Source: Leptolyngbya sp. FACHB-321 (lineage in GTDB: Bacteria > Cyanobacteriota > Cyanobacteriia > Leptolyngbyales > Leptolyngbyaceae). From it: a DNA stretch of 64,000 nt. The position numbers and the translations under genes were made by a program. The stretch lies in the NCBI RefSeq assembly GCF_014695975.1, contig NZ_JACJPI010000040.1, positions 62,001 through 126,000 of the forward strand, in the 5' to 3' direction. Positions 1 through 11,367 of this stretch are shown piece after piece; position 1 is the first letter of the stretch, and each line of letters starts with the position of its first letter. Below the pieces are notes generated by a model. It was not told where the DNA came from, did no database searches, and saw only the letters and a program-made list of their open reading frames with translations.

Positions 1-2216
1 CAGAGTCCGGCAGCCCGTCGTACGATCGCCCACTGTTTGAGCCTGCCCGCTTTGACATAAACTTCATCCAACAAGTTGCCGACTGTGACCGTTTCGGTAG
101 GCTGCCCAAACCCGGTATCAAACGCAAACCCCTTTAGCCGCAGCAGCGTACTGAGCAGCTCAATTTGCTCGTAAAGGTTGGCAGACTCCTTCAGGCTAGA
201 GAGCAACAGCGTGATGTTAGTCTCGCATTCCAGCCTGAACTCTTGCGTGATGCTGAGTGGCACTAGCTTCTGGGGCTGAAAGTTGAGGTATTGGGTTTCG
301 GGTAGTGCATCCTGAACCGGTGACTGGGTGAAATCAAAATCATGCAGAAAGTCAATGCGCTCGATGGCGGCAGTAAGCATCAGTTGGTTGAGTTGCCCCA
401 ACTTGACTTGCACGCCGTTGCAGTTACCGCTATTAAGTTCTTGCAGCAGCGTGAGCAGAGGCATGGTATCGCTGGCTTCGGGGTCGTCCGCCTCGAGCAT
501 TTCCTGATCCAGCAGTAAGGTCATGGTGGGTCGTCCAAGCTGGCTCCAGTGGCGCTGAACATGTGCCAACTCGGTGCGAATCTGCGTGGCTAGAAAATGT
601 GGATCAAGGGTCAGATAAAACTGCTGTTTATCCAGCAAGGAGGGCAAAAAGACAATGCGATCGCCCCGAATCTGAAAAATGCGTGAGGTAGTTAAACTTC
701 GTAACCGCCGCGCTGGGCGACCACTCAGGTTAAGTTTATCGTTGCGCCCAATTTGGGTATAAACGGCTGCCAACTCCTGCGCTTCTCGTACCTGAAATAC
801 TTCTGCCTGGGTTGGTGTTTGGGTCGCAATGCCATATGCTGCCAGCGTTGATTGAAGGGCTTCATCTTCTGCTAATAGAGCGACCTGCACCTGAGGCTTG
901 CGCTGCTGTCGAATGTGCAAATGGCGACCGAGTGGATCAATATCGCCAACAGCCAAGAGATTTTCGCTGAGTAGCTGCCCCAACAAGTACAGGCTTTGCG
1001 CCCAGACAAGAGGAACGTTTTCATTGGGCAGGCGCTTCTGGCTTTGCGGTGCAGCTTGTTCTGCTTCCACACAATTCGCAGGAACGTAATAAAGCTCTGG
1101 TAGCAGGTGTAACCCATCGCGCTCCACCAAAACAGCTTGTAGCCGCGCCTGATAGTCCTGGATTTGGTCACGATCGCCCCGAAACACTGCATCCAGCAGC
1201 AGGTAGGTAAAGAAGAGGGGCCATTCGCATTCGATATGTTCAAATTGCTTTAGCTCCCACGGCTCGTAGTGCAGGCGGCTAGTATCTTCTAGCACTGTCT
1301 GATGCCCATCGCGCAAAAAGCGCTTGCAGCCGTACTTGCCCTGAAGCTTCTGGATAATGTCATTACGGGTGCGATCGCGCAGTGCCCCATCATCTACCGC
1401 AAACGCCGGAAAGCCAATCACACTTAACAATGCCGCATCCACTTCTTTAGAACTGGATTCTCTGGGTAGCATTGATTCAAGCGTAATGCGCGATCGGGCA
1501 ATTTCGTCTGGTAGCACATGAATCACAGAGTTTTGATTGCCATGCACCCCAAAGAGGTTTAGCCCACTCATTGCCTCTAGCGCCGCTTTTGCCATACCAA
1601 CGGAACTGGCATTCAGTTCTGGGTTGCCGTGGTTAATTTTGTTACCTCGCTCCCAGATGCCAAAATCCGGAGTGCGGTAGGCGCGTCCAATGTAATAAAC
1701 CAGATTTTGAACGAAATTGACCTCATCCGTGGTGAACACAATATGCAGCCCTGAAGCCGTCATCTGCGCCAGCACCAGCAAATAAATTGAGGTCGCATCA
1801 AGCTGCAAGTGTCCCCACTGGTCATCACCCACAACGGTGGCACCTGTCTGGGTGTCATACTTCGCATGCAGTGCATCCAGTGGCGATTGGGTTACTTTGA
1901 ACTGCTCAACCTTCTGTACTTGCCGCATCATGGCAAACAGCAGCCCGCGCATTAGCTTGACAACGCTATGTTCTAGCTCAAAGGTGCGCCCACGATCGTC
2001 ATCTAGCCGTCGATACGCTAACCCCAGCCCCCACACTGCCAGAATGCTGTACACGTTATCACGCACCCAGGCATCAGTGTAGTCACCGTGGGCATTAACA
2101 GCCGTACTAGCAGGCAGCAGACCCGTAATGGGGTTCTGACGAATCAAAATGATTGTCCGAATTTGCTCGTAGTACGTGTCTAGCCGTTCTTGCAGCGTTG
2201 CAGTTCGCATCGACAT
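1..2216 (-). CDS. Glycoside hydrolase family 15-like (phosphorylase-kinase alpha/beta-like) protein, 3' end missing
   Basis: A continuous minus-strand reading frame begins at an ATG at 2216 (MSMRTATLQERL) and runs off the left edge of the window, so the C-terminus is absent; about 738 codons are visible. The N-terminal part has a TDAWVRDNVYSI segment (about residues 48-58) and a later GDDQWGHLQLDATSIYLL stretch followed by FGIWERG. These are typical of the (alpha/alpha)6-barrel shared by GH15 glucoamylases and the regulatory alpha/beta subunits of eukaryotic phosphorylase kinase. Large proteins of this kind are common in cyanobacteria and usually annotated only as GH15; a role in glucan metabolism is inferred. 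A second in-frame ATG at 2210 is possible. The upstream flank is a long spacer, so the gene probably has its own promoter. Confidence 0.85.
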   Translation of the reverse strand, partial: MSMRTATLQERLDTYYEQIRTIILIRQNPITGLLPASTAVNAHGDYTDAWVRDNVYSILAVWGLGLAYRRLDDDRGRTFELEHSVVKLMRGLLFAMMRQVQKVEQFKVTQSPLDALHAKYDTQTGATVVGDDQWGHLQLDATSIYLLVLAQMTASGLHIVFTTDEVNFVQNLVYYIGRAYRTPDFGIWERGNKINHGNPELNASSVGMAKAALEAMSGLNLFGVHGNQNSVIHVLPDEIARSRITLESMLPRESSSKEVDAALLSVIGFPAFAVDDGALRDRTRNDIIQKLQGKYGCKRFLRDGHQTVLEDTSRLHYEPWELKQFEHIECEWPLFFTYLLLDAVFRGDRDQIQDYQARLQAVLVERDGLHLLPELYYVPANCVEAEQAAPQSQKRLPNENVPLVWAQSLYLLGQLLSENLLAVGDIDPLGRHLHIRQQRKPQVQVALLAEDEALQSTLAAYGIATQTPTQAEVFQVREAQELAAVYTQIGRNDKLNLSGRPARRLRSLTTSRIFQIRGDRIVFLPSLLDKQQFYLTLDPHFLATQIRTELAHVQRHWSQLGRPTMTLLLDQEMLEADDPEASDTMPLLTLLQELNSGNCNGVQVKLGQLNQLMLTAAIERIDFLHDFDFTQSPVQDALPETQYLNFQPQKLVPLSITQEFRLECETNITLLLSSLKESANLYEQIELLSTLLRLKGFAFDTGFGQPTETVTVGNLLDEVYVKAGRLKQWAIVRRAAGL

Positions 2217-4216
<2,000 letters not shown>

Positions 4217-4266
4217 ACATTCGCTGTTTAATGCTCACACGTTTCGTTAAAGCTGGTTTCTCCACT

Positions 4267-4303
4267 AAGCAGACAGCTTGATGGTTCATTAAACTGTCTG
4301 CTT
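4267..4303 (+). promoter_or_regulatory. Perfect 10-bp hairpin in the pds-crtB spacer
   Basis: AAGCAGACAG (4267-4276) and CTGTCTGCTT (4294-4303) are perfect inverted repeats separated by a 17-nt loop. No T-tract follows, so it is not a standard terminator. It could be a processing or stability element between the two carotenoid genes; function is inferred only. Confidence 0.4.
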
Positions 4304-4430
4304 GGGGCTTAGGGCAATGGCTGCGTCTTTTAGAGCAATCTAAACAGCACGTTATCTGCCTCCCCTGCGATCGATTCGCTCCCTGCCTGAACCTGCTCAC
4401 CTGCTATGTTCGCCAAGCGTTCTCAAGGAA

Positions 4431-5363
4431 ATGCTGAAATTGCCTGATTATTCTTGCGTGAGGACTCTGGTTTCTCTGGACGATGCCTACGAGCTGTGTC
4501 GTCAGATCACGGCAAAGTACTCGAAAACCTTCTATCTGGGCACGATGTTGATGCCAGAGGCGAAGCGTCGAGCAATCTGGGCAATTTACGTCTGGTGCCG
4601 TCGTACCGATGAACTGGTAGATGGTCCGCGTGCAAGTCTAACCACGTCTGAAACGTTGGATGAGTGGGAAAAGCAATTAGAGGCAGTGTTTGACGGTCAT
4701 CCAGTGGAAGATCCAGATGTAGCGTTAGTAGACACACTGGAGCGCTTTCCAATCGACATCCAACCGTTTCGCGACATGATTGCGGGTCAGCGGATGGACT
4801 TGCATCGATCGCGCTACGAAACGTTTGAGCAGCTTGAGCTTTATTGCTACCGCGTTGCAGGTACGGTGGGTTTGATGACGACCCCAGTAATGGGTATTGA
4901 TACGATGCCACGCACCACTCCCTGGGATCTCTATGGCACGGTTCAAGATGACCCAACGTCTGAAGCCGTTGCTCTTGGTATTGCCAATCAACTGACCAAT
5001 ATTTTGCGCGATGTCGGCGAAGATGCTAGCCGCGGCAGAATTTATATCCCTTTGGATGAACTAGCCCTATTTGGCTACACTGAGGAAGACTTATTCAATG
5101 GTGTAGTGGATGAACGCTGGCGCGAACTGATGCGGTTTCAGATTCAGCGTGCCCGTAAGTTTTTCGTCTCTGCCGAACGTGGTATTCGCTCACTTAGCCG
5201 GGATGCTCGCTTTCCCGTTTGGGCTGCACTCATGCTCTATAGCGGCATTCTGGACGAAATTGAACGTAATAATTACGACGTGTTCCGCTATCGGGCGTAT
5301 GTGCCGGGCTTCCGTAAGTTGACGTGCCTACCGATCGCTCGGCTCAGAGCAGCCGTCCTCTAG
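4431..5363 (+). CDS. crtB: Phytoene synthase
   Basis: CrtB condenses two geranylgeranyl diphosphates to prephytoene diphosphate and then 15-cis-phytoene, the first committed carotenoid step, supplying the substrate of the upstream pds product. The 310-aa protein has both aspartate-rich Mg-diphosphate binding motifs of the squalene/phytoene synthase family: DELVD at residues 60-64 and the [18 protein letters not shown] block with aspartates at about 194 and 198. The region [10 protein letters not shown] is typical. The ATG at 4431 leads into [15 protein letters not shown] and matches cyanobacterial homologues; no better downstream start exists. Co-transcription with pds is likely, but the 214-bp spacer leaves room for a separate promoter. 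Confidence 0.97.
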   Translation: MLKLPDYSCVRTLVSLDDAYELCRQITAKYSKTFYLGTMLMPEAKRRAIWAIYVWCRRTDELVDGPRASLTTSETLDEWEKQLEAVFDGHPVEDPDVALVDTLERFPIDIQPFRDMIAGQRMDLHRSRYETFEQLELYCYRVAGTVGLMTTPVMGIDTMPRTTPWDLYGTVQDDPTSEAVALGIANQLTNILRDVGEDASRGRIYIPLDELALFGYTEEDLFNGVVDERWRELMRFQIQRARKFFVSAERGIRSLSRDARFPVWAALMLYSGILDEIERNNYDVFRYRAYVPGFRKLTCLPIARLRAAVL

Positions 5364-5448
5364 ATTTTGTTAGGGTTAGGTCATGAGTGATCTAGGGAAA
5401 GCAAACTTAAAACTCATCACTTAAAACTCCAACTTTTTGGCACGTCTC

Positions 5449-6615
5449 ATGTCTCTCTCCTTACAAACATCATCGCTACAAACAGCATTGCCATTATTAG
5501 GCAAGTCTCTGGCTGAGTTAACCGAATGGGTGCAGCAGCAGGGGCAGCGACCCTATCGGGGCAAGCAGTTACATGAATGGCTGTATCAGAAAGGGGTGCG
5601 ATCGCTCACCGATATCTCTGTTTTCCCTAAGCAGTGGCGATCGGAGCTAGAAGGCCTTGACATTGGGCGATCGACCCTCCATCACCGTTCTGCTGCCCCC
5701 GATGGCACCGTCAAATTTCTACTGCGTCTCTCAGATGGTCAAATCATTGAAACGGTAGGGATTCCAACATTTAATTGGGATCAGGAGGAGCCAGAAGGCA
5801 GGAGGCATGTAGCAGAAGGGGCAGAGGAAGCAGAATCAACTCAACCCTCAACCCTCAAAACTCAAAACTCCCTTACCCGTCTCACTGTTTGTGTTTCCTC
5901 CCAGGTTGGCTGTCCGATGGCGTGCGACTTCTGCGCTACAGGCAAGGGCGGCTTTGTTCGCAATCTGACAACGGCAGAGATTGTGGATCAAGTGCTGACG
6001 GTGCAGGCAGATTTTCAGCAACGGGTGAGTAATGTTGTCTTTATGGGCATGGGCGAACCGCTGTTAAATACCGATAATGTGGTTGCCGCATTGCGCTGCC
6101 TGAACCAGGATGTGGGCATTGGGCAACGCACCATGACGGTTTCGACTGTGGGCATTCCCGGTCGCATTCGTAAGCTTGCTACAAGCCAGCTACGTGCCAC
6201 CCTTGCTGTCAGCCTCCATGCGTCTAATCAAGCGCTGCGTGAAAAACTGATTCCCAGTGCCAAGCAATATCCGCTAGAAGCGTTGCTCGATGAATGTCGT
6301 GAGTACGTCCAGCTAACCGGGCGGCGCGTCACGTTTGAGTACATCCTGCTGGCTGGGTTAAATGACTGCCCAGAACATGCGATCGAGCTAGCGAAGCATT
6401 TGCGCGGTTTCCAGAGCCACGTCAACTTGATTCCCTACAATCCGATTTCTGAAGTTGACTATCAGCGACCTAGCCCCCAGCGCATTCAAACCTTCGTTAA
6501 TGCTCTCAAAGCCAAGCACATTGTAGTCAGCGTCCGGCAGTCTCGTGGTCTAGCCGCAGATGCAGCCTGTGGGCAACTGCGTGCCTCTGCAACCAAAGGA
6601 GCCGCTTCTGCTTAA
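5449..6615 (+). CDS. rlmN: Dual-specificity 23S rRNA (A2503)/tRNA (A37) C2-methyltransferase RlmN
   Basis: RlmN is a radical-SAM enzyme that methylates C2 of A2503 in 23S rRNA and of A37 in some tRNAs. The radical-SAM cluster motif C-x3-C-x2-C is in [15 protein letters not shown] (about residues 154-168), followed by FMGMGEPL, and a C-terminal [11 protein letters not shown] holds the conserved cysteine. I chose the ATG at 5449; an in-frame TTG at 5437 would add four residues. Between [10 protein letters not shown] and [13 protein letters not shown] lies an extra segment of about 30 residues (roughly 5781-5874), absent from usual RlmN proteins and encoded by 7-base repeats of the kind found in spacers. 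The catalytic core is otherwise intact, so the enzyme is probably active. Confidence 0.96.
   Translation: MSLSLQTSSLQTALPLLGKSLAELTEWVQQQGQRPYRGKQLHEWLYQKGVRSLTDISVFPKQWRSELEGLDIGRSTLHHRSAAPDGTVKFLLRLSDGQIIETVGIPTFNWDQEEPEGRRHVAEGAEEAESTQPSTLKTQNSLTRLTVCVSSQVGCPMACDFCATGKGGFVRNLTTAEIVDQVLTVQADFQQRVSNVVFMGMGEPLLNTDNVVAALRCLNQDVGIGQRTMTVSTVGIPGRIRKLATSQLRATLAVSLHASNQALREKLIPSAKQYPLEALLDECREYVQLTGRRVTFEYILLAGLNDCPEHAIELAKHLRGFQSHVNLIPYNPISEVDYQRPSPQRIQTFVNALKAKHIVVSVRQSRGLAADAACGQLRASATKGAASA
5839..5872. repeat. In-frame heptamer array inside rlmN
   Basis: Tandem 7-mers ACTCAAC, CCTCAAC, CCTCAAA, ACTCAAA followed by ACTCCC lie inside the rlmN reading frame. They are preceded by a purine-rich stretch built of GCAGAAGG/GCAGGAGG-like units (about 5785-5835). 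Similar units occur in intergenic spacers of this window. Confidence 0.85.
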
Positions 6616-6737
6616 AGAGCAGCGTTGTTGCTTGTCTTAATGCTGAAGCAAACGTGTTGAATGTTCTCTTCACGATCGCGCTCACGCTTGGGGGCTGTTA
6701 ACAATTAGAGTATTGAGAGCAGCATTCAGGCGAATCG

Positions 6738-8111
6738 ATGACCAGCTACCAGTTTCCTGACAGCTTCCTCTGGGGGGCTGCTACCGCGTCTTATCAGATT
6801 GAAGGTGCCGCGACAGAGGATGGGCGCAAGCCGAGCGTATGGGATACCTTTAGTGCCAAGCCAGGACGAACGCTGAATGGGGATACAGGTGCCGTTGCCT
6901 GCGATCACTATCACCGTTACGAAACCGATGTGAAGCTCATGGCAGCACTGGGCATCAAGCATTATCGCTTTAGCATTGCCTGGACGCGGATTATACCTGA
7001 TGGACGCGGAGACGTGAATGAGGCAGGCGTTGACTTCTACAGCCGTCTAGTGGATTGCTTGCGTGAACATGGCATTACCCCTCACGCTACACTGTTTCAT
7101 TGGGATAGCCCCCAGGCGCTAGAAAAACGCTATGGCTCGTGGCGCAGTCGGGAGATGGCGCAGGACTATGCAGATTATGTCACCGCAGTAGTGAGCCGGT
7201 TGGGCGATCGCATCACCAACTGGATGACTATTAATGAAATTTCGTGTTTTACCCACCTGGGCTATGCGGTAAATGCCGACCCGCCCCATGCTCCTGGTAC
7301 ACGAGTCAAACGTCGTAAAGACATCTGGCAGACCTGCCATCATGCCATTCTGGCGCATGGGCTGGGTTGTCAGGCTATTCGAGCGGCATCGCCCGTGCCA
7401 TGTTCTGTTGCCCTAGTGGATAATCCAGCCGTAACCGTGCCGATCGCCGAGTCGCCAGAACACGTTGTTGCGGCACAAAAAGCCTTTCCGACCTGTTGGG
7501 CAAATGGCGGCATTCTGTATCCTGTGCTGACGGGTGCCTACAGTCCAGTGCTATTGGAACAACTGGGATGGGATGCGCCAGAGATTAAGGCAGGTGATTT
7601 AGAAACTATCCACCAACCCCTTGATGCTCTGGGACTAAACATCTACACGGGTACGTATGTTAAAGCCGCCGACAATCCTAATGGCTACGAATGTCTTGAT
7701 TTTCGTGACAGCTATCCTCGCCTCAATATGCCCTGGCTCTGGATGCTACCAGAAGCACTGTACTGGGGGGTGCGGCACATCAGCGATACGCTAGAGAAGC
7801 CCGCTTTGCCGCTGTTTATTACCGAAAATGGCTGCGCTGCTCAAGATACGGTGAACGCGCAGGGCGAAGTTGTTGATCTAGAGCGGATTGCGTATCTGCG
7901 GCAGTATCTCAAAGCAGCGCATCGTGCTGTCGCGGACGGCTATCCTCTGCACGGCTATTTTGTTTGGAGTTTGCTAGACAACTTTGAATGGGCATGGGGC
8001 TACGATCGCCGCTTCGGCATTACCTATGTCGACTATCCCACCCAAAAGCGCATCCCTAAAGCGAGCTTTCACTGGTACGCAGAGTGTATTCGGCAGGGAA
8101 GGGTGGTTTGA
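6738..8111 (+). CDS. Glycoside hydrolase family 1 beta-glucosidase
   Basis: This retaining beta-glycosidase would hydrolyse terminal beta-linked glucose or related sugars from disaccharides or glycosides. The N-terminal GH1 signature FLWGAATASYQIEGA is at residues 10-24. The acid/base glutamate is E167 in TINEISCF, where the usual NEP has become NEI. The nucleophile is E363 in LFITENG. The C-terminal FVWSLLDNFEWAWGYDRRFG matches the family. At 457 aa it is full length. The ATG at 6738 fits the family N-terminus. It has no signal peptide and is therefore probably cytoplasmic. It stands alone on the strand after rlmN with a 122-bp spacer; heptamer repeats follow the stop codon. Confidence 0.95.
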   Translation: MTSYQFPDSFLWGAATASYQIEGAATEDGRKPSVWDTFSAKPGRTLNGDTGAVACDHYHRYETDVKLMAALGIKHYRFSIAWTRIIPDGRGDVNEAGVDFYSRLVDCLREHGITPHATLFHWDSPQALEKRYGSWRSREMAQDYADYVTAVVSRLGDRITNWMTINEISCFTHLGYAVNADPPHAPGTRVKRRKDIWQTCHHAILAHGLGCQAIRAASPVPCSVALVDNPAVTVPIAESPEHVVAAQKAFPTCWANGGILYPVLTGAYSPVLLEQLGWDAPEIKAGDLETIHQPLDALGLNIYTGTYVKAADNPNGYECLDFRDSYPRLNMPWLWMLPEALYWGVRHISDTLEKPALPLFITENGCAAQDTVNAQGEVVDLERIAYLRQYLKAAHRAVADGYPLHGYFVWSLLDNFEWAWGYDRRFGITYVDYPTQKRIPKASFHWYAECIRQGRVV

Positions 8112-8164
8112 AGCGAAGGCTAAAGGATGAAGTATAAAAATTTTGAGTGAATTCTGGCTTCTGA

Positions 8165-8195
8165 CTTCTGTTTTAGCCTTTAGCCTTTAGCCTTC
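8165..8195. repeat. Intergenic heptamer array (TTTAGCC)n
   Basis: Three copies of the 7-mer TTTAGCC followed by a TTCTCC variant lie between the convergent GH1 and nadA genes. A matching purine-rich arm (AAGGCTAAAGGATGAAG) lies about 60 bp to the left, so the spacer can fold back on itself. Confidence 0.8.
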
Positions 8196-8198
8196 TCC

Positions 8199-9161
8199 TC
8201 AAGCGCTCATCTCCAACATGCGCTGAATCGGCTTCAGTGCTGCTTGTTGCGTTGCTTCAGGTAGCGTAATTTCAGGGGTCTGGTGCTTCATGCAAAGGTA
8301 GAGTTTTTCCAGCGTGTTCAAACGCATATGGGGACATTCGTTGCAAGCGCAGTTGTTGATGGGGGGAGCCGGAATGAACCGCTTGTGGGGAGCAACCTTT
8401 TCCATTTGGTGAATAATGCCGGGTTCGGTAGCAACGATGAAGCTTTGGCTGGTGCTTTGCTGGATGTAGTTGAGCAAAGCAGTGGTCGAACCAATGTAGC
8501 TAGCATGGCGTAGAACGGCAGGTTCACATTCGGGATGGGCGATCGCTTCTGCTTCGGGATGCTGGATTTGCAACTGCACCATCTTTTTCTCAGAAAAGGT
8601 TTCGTGTACCATGCAACTCCCCTGCCACAGCACCATCTCTCGTCCCGTTTGCTCCATGACGTATTTGCCGAGATTACGATCGGGTGCAAAGATAATTGGC
8701 TGATCAACTGGAATCTGATTCACAAGCTTCACTGCATTGGCGCTGGTGCAAATAATGTCACTCATTGCCTTGATGTCGGCAGTGCAATTTATGTAGGAAA
8801 TTACCAAATGGTCAGGATATTTTGCTTTAAAGGCAGCAAAGGCGTCGGGTGGGCAACTATCTGCTAAAGAACAGCCCGCCTCCAAATCTGGCAGCAGCAC
8901 AAGCTTGTTTGGGTTGAGAATCTTCGCGGTTTCTGCCATGAAATGGACGCCAGCGAAGACAATCACATCCGCATCGGTCTGGGCTGCCTGCTGCGATAAA
9001 CCCAGCGAATCGCCCAGATAATCGGCAATATCCTGAATATCATTATCTTGGTAGTAGTGCGCCAGGATGACGGCATTGAGTTCACGCTTCAGATCAGCGA
9101 TCGCTCCAAACAAATCACTCGGCAGTTCAGTCCTGGGAGGAAGAAGGGTACTTGTAAACAC
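8199..9161 (-). CDS. nadA: Quinolinate synthase A
   Basis: NadA is the [4Fe-4S] enzyme that condenses iminoaspartate with dihydroxyacetone phosphate to quinolinate in de novo NAD synthesis. The 320-aa protein shows [26 protein letters not shown]-type sequence near residues 33-58, the [16 protein letters not shown] block, the [13 protein letters not shown] segment with the first cluster cysteine, and the [20 protein letters not shown]-terminal cysteine region. The start is a GTG at 9161 because no in-frame ATG occurs near the conserved N-terminus. It converges with the GH1 gene, ending about 87 bp from it. Confidence 0.96.
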   Translation of the reverse strand: MFTSTLLPPRTELPSDLFGAIADLKRELNAVILAHYYQDNDIQDIADYLGDSLGLSQQAAQTDADVIVFAGVHFMAETAKILNPNKLVLLPDLEAGCSLADSCPPDAFAAFKAKYPDHLVISYINCTADIKAMSDIICTSANAVKLVNQIPVDQPIIFAPDRNLGKYVMEQTGREMVLWQGSCMVHETFSEKKMVQLQIQHPEAEAIAHPECEPAVLRHASYIGSTTALLNYIQQSTSQSFIVATEPGIIHQMEKVAPHKRFIPAPPINNCACNECPHMRLNTLEKLYLCMKHQTPEITLPEATQQAALKPIQRMLEMSA

Positions 9162-9256
9162 AATAATGTCTATTGAAGTAGAAGCTCAACTTCCTAATTA
9201 TAGTTTTATCCACCAAAATCAGCAAACACTTTCTATCTTTTCATACCAAAATAGCC

Positions 9257-10258
9257 TTACTCCTTATTCCCCATATTCCTGACCAACGCTGCTAGCTTCC
9301 GTCGCATCACAATGCCTGGTTTATCCGTTGCCATGTGCTGTTCGGCGCTAAGGCTCAAAGGTACGTCATAATCGGTTCCTTCCAGAATCATGCGGTCTTC
9401 TAGCGTAACAGCACGATCGAAGGCTACGACACTTTCAGCGGTGACAGCCTCCTCCGTATCATTTCGCAGGCAGAACTGGACGATTTGCGAGGAGCAATCG
9501 TCGATCGGTGTCGCAGCAGTAAAAATTAGATGAATCAAGCCATTCGGATAGGTAATCTTGAGCGTGCGGATGAACGGCATAAACCATGTGCCTTCGCTAA
9601 TTCGCACGGTTCTACCTGCCTCCATCTGCAAATTTTGCTTCTGTAGGTCACTGTTGAAAACAGGCAGCACGTAACGCATACGGAAGCCAAACTCGGTTTC
9701 TGTAAACGAGTCGGGCTGGGGTGGTACAGGTTCTTGCTCTACACCAAACGTCTTTGCATGAACAAAGTGAGGATGGGCATTGTCAAAGGAGTTTTCCATC
9801 AGGCGCAGTCCGGCACAGTGCCACGTCTCGTAGAATTCGGGAATTTGACGAAACTGCGGATCTGTTGCTTCAGGAATGTTAGGAATCGCCATCAGCGGCT
9901 CCTCTAGACAAACCCAGACATAGCCGTAGCGCTCTTGACAACGAAAGGCATCCACCCGATAGGTTTTTGGGATAGTGCCATTGCTAAGCTGCGGTACGTT
10001 TGTACAAGTGCCCTCTGCATCAAACGACCAGCCATGATAAGGACAGCGAATCGCATCATTAACCACTACGCCTAGTGATAGCCGTGCCGAACGATGGCAG
10101 CAACGATCGCGTACCGCTGCAGGCTTGCCAACTCCATTCAGCCATAGTGCCAGGGGTTCTCCTAAGAGTTGGAAGGATTGTGGTGTCACTGCCAGATCTG
10201 CTATGGGCATGACTGGATACCAGAACCGCTTCAGTATGGGTTGTTGGGTAACAAGCAT
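9257..10258 (-). CDS. Rieske [2Fe-2S] oxygenase of the pheophorbide-a-oxygenase/ACD1-like group
   Basis: The protein combines an N-terminal Rieske domain with a mononuclear iron catalytic domain, the architecture of ring-hydroxylating and PaO-type oxygenases. Rieske ligands are C53-x-H55 in DRCCHRS and C72-x2-H75 in RCPYHGW. The catalytic iron motif N-x2-D-x2-H-x4-H lies at residues 156-167 (ENSFDNAHPHFVH). I placed the start at the ATG at 10258 (MLVTQQPILKRFWYPV), which gives 333 aa; the frame stays open to 10429 but the extra residues look unlike the family. Cyanobacteria carry several such genes; the substrate cannot be told from sequence. Chlorophyll-derived or aromatic substrates are possible. 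Confidence 0.88.
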   Translation of the reverse strand: MLVTQQPILKRFWYPVMPIADLAVTPQSFQLLGEPLALWLNGVGKPAAVRDRCCHRSARLSLGVVVNDAIRCPYHGWSFDAEGTCTNVPQLSNGTIPKTYRVDAFRCQERYGYVWVCLEEPLMAIPNIPEATDPQFRQIPEFYETWHCAGLRLMENSFDNAHPHFVHAKTFGVEQEPVPPQPDSFTETEFGFRMRYVLPVFNSDLQKQNLQMEAGRTVRISEGTWFMPFIRTLKITYPNGLIHLIFTAATPIDDCSSQIVQFCLRNDTEEAVTAESVVAFDRAVTLEDRMILEGTDYDVPLSLSAEQHMATDKPGIVMRRKLAALVRNMGNKE

Positions 10259-10669
10259 AGAGGGACAAAGGTGCGATTGCTGGCATATGTGTGATTGAAA
10301 AGTTAAAGGCTGTGAAAGCGTTTTGGTTGAATACTGATAATTAGGACGAACGCAAATGTAAAACTCAACAGTGACAAAATTGTGGCGCGAGAGCAGGGCG
10401 ATCGCTGTAGCCTCAAACACCCTCTGCAAGCGCTTCCACGTTCACTGTAAGGCAATTAGGATTAAGAACAAGCTCATCCTTTTGGTTAATCAAGCTCACC
10501 TCTATGGGTAGAGCTTGTTCGTTTGAAAAAGAAACTAGGTTGGATACAGCTAATAAATGTGAACAAAAAATGGGTGCTAGACAACTACTAGACTTTATGT
10601 TTGCTAAGTCTTTAGGTAGATTTTGTTCACGTTAGAAGCACCTTTTCAAGATGAGTTCAACAAAAGAAA

Positions 10670-11197
10670 ATGTCAAACTTTAATCCTAATCCCGTCGATC
10701 CTGATCCTAATCGCGTTAGAACTAGCCGTGATGTTGCTCTAGATAACCAGCTTATCCGCGAGCAAAATATTGAAATGAAGGAGCAAAACCGTGCCATTCG
10801 TGAAAATGACAGTGCTGCTACAGGTTTAATGCTGGGCATCTTGCTTTTCGGGCTGGCAGCACTTGGTTTTGGTGCGTACTTCATGACCCAGCGCCCTACA
10901 GCAACACCGACTCGCACGATCATTCAGCGCGAACGTACAACTGTCACGCCAGCCCAGCCTTCGCCTGCCAAACCACCTGATGTCAATATCACAGTGCCTA
11001 ACCCTGCACCGCCTAATGTGAATATTGCTGTTCCCGAACGCGCTGCCCCAGCTGCCCCCGCTCCTGCTGCTCCAGCCCCAGCCCCAGCTGCCCCTGCTCC
11101 TGCTGCCCCCGCGCCCGTTGCCCCCGAGGCGAGCACGCCCCCAACAACAGAAGCTCCCTCTGACACGGCACCGCAGCCTTCTCCGGCAAACCCATAA
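10670..11197 (+). CDS. Alanine/proline-rich single-span membrane protein
   Basis: I do not recognise the family. The 175-aa product has a charged N-terminal part with a short helical stretch (LDNQLIREQNIEMKEQNRAI, about residues 25-44), one hydrophobic span at about 47-69 (GLMLGILLFGLAALGFGAYFM) and a long tail rich in Ala and Pro with PAAPAPAAPAPAP-type repeats from about 124 to 150. This fits an anchored protein with an extended outer tail, for instance a cell-wall-spanning or scaffold protein. The ATG at 10670 is preceded by an A-rich stretch without a strong Shine-Dalgarno sequence. It is followed by a terminator and, on the same strand, by an SGNH-like gene. Confidence 0.7.
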   Translation: MSNFNPNPVDPDPNRVRTSRDVALDNQLIREQNIEMKEQNRAIRENDSAATGLMLGILLFGLAALGFGAYFMTQRPTATPTRTIIQRERTTVTPAQPSPAKPPDVNITVPNPAPPNVNIAVPERAAPAAPAPAAPAPAPAAPAPAAPAPVAPEASTPPTTEAPSDTAPQPSPANP

Positions 11198-11273
11198 TTT
11201 TGCAATTCACAATTTTGTACGGTTGCTACAGTTAGCTACTTTAAAAGCACAATAACGACTTAGTTGATTCTGT

Positions 11274-11305
11274 GACCATCCTGCTTGACGGGGTGGTCAT
11301 TTTTT
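11274..11305 (+). terminator. Rho-independent terminator
   Basis: GACCATCC pairs with GGGTGGTC (one G-T wobble) around a short loop and is followed by a run of six T. It lies about 80 bp after the stop of the alanine/proline-rich protein gene. Confidence 0.75.
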
Positions 11306-11367
11306 ATGCGGCTAGAAAGATGAGGACGGTATGATCATCATGACTACTTTTCCTTGTCGATCGCTCT

